A DNA stretch of 49,232 bases, taken from contig QXWX01000056.1 in NCBI GenBank assembly GCA_009911175.1, positions 1-49,232 on the forward strand, read 5' to 3'. This DNA comes from Lachnospiraceae bacterium. GTDB lineage: Bacteria > Bacillota_A > Clostridia > Lachnospirales > Lachnospiraceae. Shown here one piece after another: positions 1-7,134 of this stretch. The notes beneath the pieces are model-generated. The model was not told the origin of the DNA, made no database searches, and saw only the letters and a list, made by a program, of their open reading frames with translations. Numbering within the stretch: the stretch's first letter is position 1; each line of letters begins with the position of its first letter. The translations under genes and the position numbers were made by a program.

Positions 1-80
1 GAGTTCGACAGTCGAATATGCGTTCCTGTTCAGACGTGCCGGCGAACTGTCCAAGAAGGTACACCTTACTGGATTTTTCT
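1..80 (-). promoter_or_regulatory. Flagellin-type leader at left edge, probably of a flagellin gene outside the window
   Basis: Bases 37-79 match bases 19252-19294, the leader of the internal flagellin gene, at 42 of 43 positions, and looser similarity continues to position 1, which aligns with 19217. In the internal copy position 19217 lies 90 bp before the flagellin ATG. By analogy a flagellin gene on the minus strand should start about 90 bp to the left of this window. The block contains the near-palindrome AAGGTACACCTT and a GCCGGC core. No clear sigma-28 promoter could be fitted to it. Confidence 0.6.
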
Positions 81-85
81 TTCTT

Positions 86-129
86 TCCACGTTGTGTTTT
101 CCTGAAAACAATGCTAAAATCATCTTATA
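86..129 (+). repeat. AAA-ATPase upstream repeat, copy 1
   Basis: This 44 bp stretch is repeated, with a few mismatches and no length change, at 20452-20495. Both copies begin TCCACGTTGT and end with AATGCTAAAATCATCTTATA. Both lie upstream of a reading frame beginning MGTY(I/V)NP, so the repeat is probably the promoter and upstream region of one AAA-ATPase gene family. Copy 1 precedes only a truncated gene. Confidence 0.7.
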
Positions 130-158
130 GTCACACAAACAAGAAGGAGGACTACTCC

Positions 159-242
159 ATGGGCACGTATATAAACCCAAGAATCAGGCTGATAAGAAGT
201 TGTAAAAAAGGAGCAGTGAACGATCATGGCAAAATATTTTAA
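159..242 (+). pseudogene. 5' remnant of an AAA-ATPase_like gene
   Basis: This 27-codon frame begins MGTYINPRI after a strong ribosome binding site (AAGGAGGAC, 144-152). It matches the start of the intact AAA-ATPase at 20570, which begins MGTYVNPGN, and its upstream 44 bp are also shared with that gene. After about seven codons the similarity ends and the frame stops at 240-242, inside the start of the next gene. I read it as the stump left when the rest of the gene was deleted or replaced by the gene at 226. It is unlikely to encode a working protein. Confidence 0.6.
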
Positions 243-1902
243 CACAGAAGGCCCATGTTATCCAAAAGAGCATTATATGGTCAATCTGGATCTGCGGATT
301 CGGGAGATAAAAAAGCTTATCGACAGCAGGAAATATTTTTCCATTAACAGAGGGAGGCAGTACGGCAAGACTACTACGCTGGATATGCTGCAGGAAAAGC
401 TCCGAAGCCAGTACTCCATATTTTACATCAGTTTCGAGGGCCTTGGGCAAGATGCTTTTCAAAATGAAAGTGGATTCTGCAGGTTATTTGCAGGGCTCTT
501 ATATGATACGATCGATTATGGAGAAATTGACGGCGTCGGAGAAGCCGCGGCGTCAGCGCTGAAAGACATGAGTAAAATGGATTCTCAGGCAGCGGACTTC
601 CGGGCGCTGTCTAATCTGATCTCAATGATATGCAAAACCTCTGAAAAGCCTGTTGTCTTGATGATTGATGAGGTTGACCAGGCAGGAAGCCAGCCGATTT
701 TTTTATCCTTTTTAGGAATGCTGCGCAGCAAGTATTTAAAAATGAGGCAGCGTCCTACCTTCGAATCCGTCATTTTAGCCGGAGTATATGACATACGGAA
801 TCTGAAATTAAAAATTCGTTCCGAGCAGGAACATCAGAAAAACAGTCCCTGGAATATTGCTGCGGAGTTTGATGTAAATATGGGATTTGATACTGGGCAG
901 ATTCGGGAGATGCTTCTCGAATATGAGTTGGACCACAGTACGGGAATGGATATTGAAGAAATGTCAGAGCTGCTTTATTCGTATACATCTGGTTACCCGT
1001 TTTTAGTATCCAGGCTCTGTAAGATCTTAGATGAAAAAATTCCTGGTATCCGCAAGATATCAGATGAAAAAGTACTTGAAAGCAGCAAAATACCAGATTA
1101 TAAAATGGCGGACAGCAAGATATCCAGAAGTGTAGGAGCTTACAAAATGTCGTATCCCTGGACAAAAGAAGGATTTCTGGAGGCAATCAAAATCCTTTCT
1201 TTTGAAAAGAATCCATTGTTTGAATCGCTGGTCAATAAATTGTACGATTATCCGGAACTCAGCGAAATGATACGTTCCATACTTTTTACAGGAGACAGCA
1301 TCCCATATAATTCAGGCAACCATGTCATTGACATTGCAACTATGTTTGGTTTTATCAAAAATGACCATGGTGCTATTGCTATTGCGAACAGGATTTTTGA
1401 AACACGTCTCTATGATCTGTTTCTGTCAGAAAAAGAAGTTAACAGTGGAATTTTCAAGGAGGGAAATATTGATAAAAACCAATTTGTACAAAATGGTATT
1501 CTAGACATGGATCATGTCCTGAAAAAATTTATGGAGCACTGGAATGACCTGTATCATTCTGCCGATGAAAAATTTATCGAAGAAAATGGGCGGAAATTTT
1601 TCCTTTTATATTTAAAACCAATCATAAACGGAACTGGAAACTATTATATCGAATCCCGGACCCGTAACAGCGGACGTACAGATATTATCGTGGATTACCG
1701 CGGACGACAATATATCATTGAAGTTAAGATCTGGCGTGGAAATGAGTATCATACACGGGGAGAAGTCCAGCTGGCAGATTATCTGGAGGCCTATCACGCA
1801 AAAAAGGGATATCTGCTCAGCTTTAACTTTAATAAGAATAAAAAAATAGGTGCAAAAGAAGTCGTATGCGGAGATAAGGTAATTCTGGAGGTTGTGGTAT
1901 GA
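226..1902 (+). CDS. AAA ATPase with C-terminal PD-(D/E)XK nuclease-like domain
   Basis: This 558-residue protein has a Walker A motif GRQYGKTT (43-50) and a Walker B motif VVLMIDEVD (143-151), followed by a helical middle region. Near the C-terminus the sequence GRTDIIVDYRGRQYIIEVKIW has the D...E-x-K arrangement of PD-(D/E)XK nucleases. This layout is that of the AAA_35/AAA-ATPase plus PDDEXK proteins, which occur in many copies in gut Clostridia and whose role is unknown (defence and mobile DNA have been suggested). The start follows AAGGAG at a rather long spacing of about 12 bases and overlaps the remnant at 159. It runs opposite to the glycan genes and is probably not part of that pathway. 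Confidence 0.75.
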   Translation: MAKYFNTEGPCYPKEHYMVNLDLRIREIKKLIDSRKYFSINRGRQYGKTTTLDMLQEKLRSQYSIFYISFEGLGQDAFQNESGFCRLFAGLLYDTIDYGEIDGVGEAAASALKDMSKMDSQAADFRALSNLISMICKTSEKPVVLMIDEVDQAGSQPIFLSFLGMLRSKYLKMRQRPTFESVILAGVYDIRNLKLKIRSEQEHQKNSPWNIAAEFDVNMGFDTGQIREMLLEYELDHSTGMDIEEMSELLYSYTSGYPFLVSRLCKILDEKIPGIRKISDEKVLESSKIPDYKMADSKISRSVGAYKMSYPWTKEGFLEAIKILSFEKNPLFESLVNKLYDYPELSEMIRSILFTGDSIPYNSGNHVIDIATMFGFIKNDHGAIAIANRIFETRLYDLFLSEKEVNSGIFKEGNIDKNQFVQNGILDMDHVLKKFMEHWNDLYHSADEKFIEENGRKFFLLYLKPIINGTGNYYIESRTRNSGRTDIIVDYRGRQYIIEVKIWRGNEYHTRGEVQLADYLEAYHAKKGYLLSFNFNKNKKIGAKEVVCGDKVILEVVV

Positions 1903-2148
1903 GAACAATTGCTGTATTAGGCACTTGAACGCAGGGCAGAAGTAGTGAATGAAAGAGGAGCGTGTGTTTCTGCGATCTGGAGCCCGATATCAGTAAAATA
2001 GTATTTCAGCGGCGCATTAATATAAACAGTTTATCCCAATATAGATCTCTTTGTATACTCATAACGGATGACTTCTGCGAAAGAAATACACATCATGATC
2101 TGTTTTTCTTTCGCAGGTAGTAGTTGATGTCCATTCTGCTTAATATAT
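1903..2148. other. Intergenic region with a perfect 12-bp inverted repeat
   Basis: I see no gene here. A nine-codon frame (MRTIAVLGT, from 1899) follows the AAA gene but stops at once. Bases 2075-2086 (CTGCGAAAGAAA) pair perfectly with 2105-2116 across an 18-base loop. Neither side has a T-run, so it is not a typical intrinsic terminator. It lies between the convergent ends of the AAA gene and the cytidylyltransferase gene, where a transcription end is expected. Confidence 0.5.
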
Positions 2149-2925
2149 CTACCAACGCTTCCATGGGGCTTGTCCATTTCCCCAAAGGCTCTCCAACAGT
2201 TTCTTATCCCGCAGAGTATCCATACATTGCCAGAATCCGTGATGTTGAAATGCCATTAGCTGTCCGTCTTTTGCAAGATTTACCATGGGTTCCCTTTCGA
2301 AAAGTATATAATCTCCTTTGATATAATCCAGAATCCCTGGTTCCAGCATCATAAATCCTGCATTGATCCAGCCGCCGTCACCTTTGGCTTTTTCTCTAAA
2401 ATCATATACGCTTCCAGTCGAGTTGTCCATATCCAGAACACCAAAACGTCCACCAGGTTGGATTGCTGTAATCGTTGCCAGCCTGTCATGGGTCTTATGA
2501 AATTTTGCCAGTGCATCTAAATCAACATTTGATATTCCATCACCATAAGTCATCATAAACGTGCCGTTGTCAAGATATCTTTTGATTTTCCGAATCCTTC
2601 CTCCTGTTTCGGTATAGGTCCCGGTATCCACCAAAGTAACCTTCCACGGTTCTGCGACATTGTTGTGGATAATCATCCTGTTATTATCAGAAAAATCAAA
2701 TGTAACATCGCTGCTGTGGAGATAATAGTCTGCAAAATATTCTTTGATCACATATCCTTTGTACCCGCAGCATATAATAAATTCGTTGTATCCATAGGAT
2801 GAATAATACTTCATAATGTGCCACAGAATCGGGGCATCCCCTATTTCAATCATAGGTTTTGGCTTTAGATGGCTTTCTTCACTAATTCTTGTGCCCAGTC
2901 CTCCGGCCAGTATTACAACCTTCAT
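2149..2925 (-). CDS. rfbF: Glucose-1-phosphate cytidylyltransferase
   Basis: The enzyme makes CDP-glucose from CTP and glucose 1-phosphate, the entry step to CDP-6-deoxy and dideoxy sugars. The 258-residue protein has the nucleotidyltransferase signature ILAGGLGTRI (5-14), KPKPMIEIG (21-29) and the metal-binding GDG (128-130). The extended similarity (LWHIMKYYSSYGYNEFIICC, YKGYVIKEYF) fits RfbF and its usual length of about 257 residues. The start follows AAAGGAG. It is the last gene of the left run. Its partner, CDP-glucose 4,6-dehydratase, lies upstream in the same run at 10504, which makes the assignment firm. Confidence 0.93.
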   Translation of the reverse strand: MKVVILAGGLGTRISEESHLKPKPMIEIGDAPILWHIMKYYSSYGYNEFIICCGYKGYVIKEYFADYYLHSSDVTFDFSDNNRMIIHNNVAEPWKVTLVDTGTYTETGGRIRKIKRYLDNGTFMMTYGDGISNVDLDALAKFHKTHDRLATITAIQPGGRFGVLDMDNSTGSVYDFREKAKGDGGWINAGFMMLEPGILDYIKGDYILFEREPMVNLAKDGQLMAFQHHGFWQCMDTLRDKKLLESLWGNGQAPWKRW

Positions 2926-3003
2926 TTATACGGTTCTCCTTTACTTTTTAGAATGTAGTTAAATATATTTTTAACAGAACATATCAGCGTAGCCATTTTT
3001 GTT

Positions 3004-3912
3004 TTAAAGCATTTCTTCAATATCAGCTACTAACAGATCGGCTGTCAGATGGTACAGTTCCAACAGCTCCGAATAACGCGCTACCTTATGTACAAAAGTA
3101 TCAGGAATCGAAAATTCTTTGAAGTTTTTCACGGAGACTCCATTTTCCAACAGTACTCGGGCAATTTCACCACCAATTCCGCCGCAGCTTTGATGCTCAT
3201 CAAGTAAAAACACATTTCCGGTTCTGCCAGCCTGTATTACGGATTCTGCATCAAGAGGCTTTACAGTATGGATTCCATATACCCCAATATCATATCCTTT
3301 TTCATGCAGCTTTGCGGATGCGCACAATGCATCCTTGACATTATATCCCACAGCCAGGATGGTTCCGTCTTTGCCACTTTTATATATAACATTTTTCCCA
3401 TTCTGATATTTGTGTTCCGGCAACTTTGAATCCGGAAGTTTAGGGAAACTGATGTAAAATGGTTTTTCAACACTGAAAGCATACTCCAGGGCAGATCTTA
3501 ACTCTGCACCGTCGCTTGGAAATTCAACGGTCAGGTTCGGAAGGCTTCTCATAATGGCGCTTTCCTCAATCGCATGATGTGTGGAACCCATTTCCCCATA
3601 AGAAAGGCCCGTACCGATGCTTAACAGTACAACCGGAAGATTCTGATAACAGATGCTTACTTTAATCTGTTCAAATGCTCTGGAAGCCAGGAAGGAAGAC
3701 ATCGAATAAGCTACCGGTTTCATTCCGGCCATTGCCATACCTGCGGCCGTAAGGACCAGGTTCTGCTCTGCAATCCCCGTATTATAAAACCGTTCCGGAA
3801 ATTCCTTTTCAAACGGTTCCACAACGGAAAATCCCACTTCAGCCATCAGCAATGCGATTTTGTCGTCTATTCTTGCACAATCTATCATTGTATTCAAAAA
3901 ACTGTTTCTCAT
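3004..3912 (-). CDS. Transketolase, C-terminal (pyrimidine-binding) subunit
   Basis: This 302-residue protein is the second half of a split transketolase. It contains RFYNTGIAEQN (41-51), with the conserved glutamate that activates thiamine diphosphate, and a C-terminal transketolase domain. I chose the ATG at 3912, which overlaps the stop of the N-terminal subunit gene (ATGA), over a longer reading that would run into that gene. Split transketolases move a two-carbon ketol unit. In a sugar-nucleotide operon the acceptor may be a keto sugar rather than a central-metabolism aldose, but that is inference. Confidence 0.88.
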   Translation of the reverse strand: MRNSFLNTMIDCARIDDKIALLMAEVGFSVVEPFEKEFPERFYNTGIAEQNLVLTAAGMAMAGMKPVAYSMSSFLASRAFEQIKVSICYQNLPVVLLSIGTGLSYGEMGSTHHAIEESAIMRSLPNLTVEFPSDGAELRSALEYAFSVEKPFYISFPKLPDSKLPEHKYQNGKNVIYKSGKDGTILAVGYNVKDALCASAKLHEKGYDIGVYGIHTVKPLDAESVIQAGRTGNVFLLDEHQSCGGIGGEIARVLLENGVSVKNFKEFSIPDTFVHKVARYSELLELYHLTADLLVADIEEML

Positions 3913-4739
3913 TGCCCCAGGCCTCCCTCCAGCTCCTCCAGAGCTTTTATGTAATGTTCCTTTTCCGGCCACTTATAATGCCACAATACCTTGTCCTCAA
4001 AAATGGAGCAGCCTTTTCCTTTGATAGTATTGGCAATGATGGCTGTTGGCTTATCAAGCGTATTCTCTGCTGCTTCAAATGCCTGACATAGCTCTTTAAG
4101 ATTATGCCCGTCAATTTCTACCGTATGCATTCCAAAAGCAGCTGCCTTTTGCGCCAAATCCCCCATATTTAGTACATTCTCATCATGTCCATAGGACTGC
4201 AGGCGATTTCGGTCAATAATAACCGTAAGGTTGTCCAGCTTATAACGTCTGGCAAACATCAAGGCCTCCCATACAGAACCCTCATTGCATTCCCCGTCCC
4301 CCAAGATAGCATATACCCTGGAAGGGATTTTTTTTATCTTTTTTGTCAGCGCGATCCCACACGCAATCCCGCATCCCTGCCCCAAGGAACCAGAGGAAAC
4401 CTGAATCCCTGGTACCATATTTCTTTTTGGGTGTACCCCCATTGCATAGCCGCTGACAGCAAATTCCTGACTAAGCCGTTCCTTGGGAAACGCTCCAACA
4501 TTAGCCAATGCCGCATACCATGCACTGGCACCATGCCCCTTGCTTAGGATTACCATATCATTTTTTTCATTCTCCAAATTGGAAAAATCTATTTTTACAA
4601 TTTTTCCATATAAAACTGCCAAAATATCCGCACAGGAAAAAGATGTCCCAATAAATCCAACTTTTTTTTCATATGTCATCCGGAGTACATCCTTTCTGAT
4701 TTCTCTTGCGAGCATTTGCAACCGATCTATTTCGTCCAT
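3909..4739 (-). CDS. Transketolase, N-terminal (TPP-binding) subunit
   Basis: This 276-residue protein has the thiamine diphosphate motif GDGECNEG (147-154) ending with DRN (176-178), plus SKGHG (66-70) with an active-site histidine typical of transketolases. It is the expected size for the first half of a split enzyme, and the second half follows with a 4-base overlap, so the two are likely translated together and form one enzyme. The ribosome binding site is strong (AGGAGGAATAAA-ATG). Its position between RfbF and UDP-galactopyranose mutase points to sugar modification, not the pentose phosphate pathway. Confidence 0.9.
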   Translation of the reverse strand: MDEIDRLQMLAREIRKDVLRMTYEKKVGFIGTSFSCADILAVLYGKIVKIDFSNLENEKNDMVILSKGHGASAWYAALANVGAFPKERLSQEFAVSGYAMGVHPKRNMVPGIQVSSGSLGQGCGIACGIALTKKIKKIPSRVYAILGDGECNEGSVWEALMFARRYKLDNLTVIIDRNRLQSYGHDENVLNMGDLAQKAAAFGMHTVEIDGHNLKELCQAFEAAENTLDKPTAIIANTIKGKGCSIFEDKVLWHYKWPEKEHYIKALEELEGGLGQ

Positions 4740-4827
4740 TTTATTCCTCCTGATTTTTTATATCTACAGGTAAAAGTTAATCCTGAAACTATTGATGCCT
4801 AATCTATTTTTACATCCATCTATAATG

Positions 4828-5991
4828 TCAGTTCCTGTCAGTCCAGTCTATACTCGTATACACATCCATTGCCCGCGCGATTACCTGGTCCATATTGTAA
4901 TATTTAAAATCTGCCAGGCGCCCGCAAAGATAAAGCTGTTCTATCTGCATAGCACAATGGAGGTATTTCTGGTACATTGTTTTTGAGTCTGCTGTCAGCA
5001 CTGGGTAGTAAGGCTCTTTTCCCTTTTCGCTACCATAAACCTCAGGATATTCTACCGCAATCGTTGTTCTGCCCGGCACATCCTGTATCGGCAGTTTTTT
5101 ATATTCGGTAATTCTCGTATAACCCTCTGCCATAGGATAGGCAACTCCGGATGTTTCCTGGTAGCTGTCCAGATTATGAGTCTGCCAGTCAAACCATAAA
5201 GAACGGTAAGGCAGCCTGCCGAACCGCAGGCCAAATAACTCGTCCAATGGGCCTGTATATACGAAGGGGATTTTTAGAGAACGGCCTTCCCATTCTATTA
5301 CGTTATCATTCTTCACAGATATAAGCTTCAAAACATCCGTATCCAGGCGGATCTCAATCCGTTCACTTTCCAGCATTTTTTCAAAGAACGCAGTAAAGCC
5401 TTTTTCCGGCATTAGTTGATATTTGTCATCGAAGTATCCGTCTGTATAGTCCAAACGTACAGGAACTCTTTTCAGCACACTAATATCAAGCGTTTCCGGT
5501 TTAATTCCCCATTGCTTTGCTGTGTACGGGCGATAATCCTTTTCAAATAAAAATTTTGCATATTCCCTGATTACAGGGTCAGCGCATTCCAGCATTTCTA
5601 CAATTGTCGTTCTTTTTTCGCTGCGATAGTATGTAAGCAGGTGCCGCTTTATTCTCTTAGCCTCTTCCTCTTGGTAAAATTGATCAATCGTCTTGAAGTT
5701 AAAAGGTGAAGGCGTGTATTGCCCATCTATCATTACCCGTGCCTGAAGAATGTGTGTATTCCATTTTCCGATTGAAGTAAGAAAGCGATAAACCTCTTCA
5801 TTATCTGTATGCAAGGAATGGGGTCCATATTTTTGCACTAAAATTCCAGCGTTATCCACATAATCATACATATTTCCTGCAATGTGGTCTCTTTTTTCCG
5901 AGAGCAATACATTTTTTCCATCTCTAGCCGCCAGGTAAGCAATTGTTGTGCCGGCAAAGCCACAGCCTGCTATGATGATGTCATATTTCAT
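4828..5991 (-). CDS. glf: UDP-galactopyranose mutase
   Basis: This FAD enzyme converts UDP-galactopyranose to UDP-galactofuranose, the donor for galactofuranose residues. The 387-residue protein has the FAD-binding GCGFAG (9-14), the family motif GPHSLHTDN (56-64; usually GPHxFHTN) and the later FxxDYRPYTAKQWG-type region with its Trp. Its length fits the bacterial family (370-390). GGAGG precedes the ATG. It suggests that the glycan made by the left operon contains galactofuranose. One of the GT2 enzymes in the operon would then be the galactofuranosyltransferase, but I cannot say which. Confidence 0.92.
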   Translation of the reverse strand: MKYDIIIAGCGFAGTTIAYLAARDGKNVLLSEKRDHIAGNMYDYVDNAGILVQKYGPHSLHTDNEEVYRFLTSIGKWNTHILQARVMIDGQYTPSPFNFKTIDQFYQEEEAKRIKRHLLTYYRSEKRTTIVEMLECADPVIREYAKFLFEKDYRPYTAKQWGIKPETLDISVLKRVPVRLDYTDGYFDDKYQLMPEKGFTAFFEKMLESERIEIRLDTDVLKLISVKNDNVIEWEGRSLKIPFVYTGPLDELFGLRFGRLPYRSLWFDWQTHNLDSYQETSGVAYPMAEGYTRITEYKKLPIQDVPGRTTIAVEYPEVYGSEKGKEPYYPVLTADSKTMYQKYLHCAMQIEQLYLCGRLADFKYYNMDQVIARAMDVYTSIDWTDRN

Positions 5992-6017
5992 TTATAGTCC
6001 TCCAACATTCAGTTGTT

Positions 6018-6100
6018 CTAATCATACCTTCTTGCAACAAGATTTTCTAATATACCTTTGTCTACCAGGTTGTCGGTTCCTGTAATCAATAAATTTTCAT
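6018..6100 (-). pseudogene. Possible N-terminal fragment of a decayed SDR/epimerase gene
   Basis: Read on the minus strand, an ATG at 6100 (after GGGAG) is followed, one base out of frame, by codons for LLITGTDNLV and then GILENLVARRYD before a stop at 6018. This resembles the start of the neighbouring NAD-dependent SDR (KKILITGASGLLGKEVL). One base missing after the second codon would explain the shift. I interpret it as a scrap of a third SDR gene lost between glf and the SDR at 6148. The match is short, so chance is possible. Confidence 0.4.
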
Positions 6101-6147
6101 ATTACTCCCTACTTATATATATTCAACAACTGCCGTGGGGGAAATTT

Positions 6148-7041
6148 TCATGTTTTGCGTTTCTGTATTATTTCTTTTATGTTCTTTTCAAAATCACTGT
6201 CATATCCGGATATGCCAAGCCTCTTTAATAAATGGATGTCTGCTTCAAAACGCTTAGATTCTAATGAGGACTCTGCCATTTTCACATACTGTGCTTTTCT
6301 GCTTACGTTTCCAATACACTGGAAAACTTCCCGCATAGAACGGGCATTGCCAGAGGCTACATTCACAATTCCCGTAAAGGAATGATCTATTAGCTGTAGT
6401 ATCACCGAAGCTGCGTCCGCTGAGTAAATATAATCTCGTGTCGTATCCGGGCTGTCGCATATAAGCTCCTCGTTTTCGAGAAGCAGACGGATAGCAGACG
6501 GAATGGCACCGAAGCTATGTGTATCATCCTCTCCATAAATAGTAAAAAGCCGCATCCCGACATATTTTATCTCTCCACGCCGGCAATATTCCTTAGCGAA
6601 TTTATTGAATGCTTTTTTACATAACCCGTATAAGGAGACGGGAAGGACATCTACAGCTTCATGCATAACTCCATCGCTCCCATCATATTCCGAACTGCTG
6701 CCTGCAAACAGGAAACGTTTACCGCCGTATTGTTCAAACAGATACAATAGACTTATACTAATATTTAGCCATAATAGGTTTGTATTCGACATCCTGAAGG
6801 AAGCATCTTCCTGATTCCAAGCCAGATGCAGCAGGATATCCGGCTTTATACTTTCCATTAAGTTCTCACGCCGGGGTTCTGCAATAAGATCACATTCGAT
6901 TACATGGATATCCGTATACTCATCCAAACGCATTCGATTTCGAGTTACAGCATAGACCTCATATTCCGTCCGCTCCTTCAATTGTTTCAAAACTTCTTTT
7001 CCCAAAAGCCCGCTGGCTCCTGTAATCAATATCTTTTTCAT
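6148..7041 (-). CDS. NAD-dependent SDR (epimerase/reductase) of nucleotide sugars
   Basis: This 297-residue extended SDR has the NAD-binding GASGLLG (8-14) and the catalytic YGLCK (138-142). The start at 7041 follows AAGGAG at five bases and places the Rossmann fold at the N-terminus. It is paralogous to the SDR at 11648. Both have LLHLAW or LIHLAW (near residues 52-75), then YGGKR or YGGRR and a Gx(3)EY segment. In an operon with RfbF and RfbG such enzymes are usually 4-ketoreductases or epimerases acting on CDP-keto-deoxy sugars. The exact substrate cannot be read from the sequence. Confidence 0.8.
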   Translation of the reverse strand: MKKILITGASGLLGKEVLKQLKERTEYEVYAVTRNRMRLDEYTDIHVIECDLIAEPRRENLMESIKPDILLHLAWNQEDASFRMSNTNLLWLNISISLLYLFEQYGGKRFLFAGSSSEYDGSDGVMHEAVDVLPVSLYGLCKKAFNKFAKEYCRRGEIKYVGMRLFTIYGEDDTHSFGAIPSAIRLLLENEELICDSPDTTRDYIYSADAASVILQLIDHSFTGIVNVASGNARSMREVFQCIGNVSRKAQYVKMAESSLESKRFEADIHLLKRLGISGYDSDFEKNIKEIIQKRKT

Positions 7042-7134
7042 TAGCTCCTTTCCAGTGCAAGCCACATCAGGCTGTTGGCACAAATAGTTTAAGTTCATTC
7101 TTCTTACCAAAATAGAGTATATGGCTAAGTGTAA

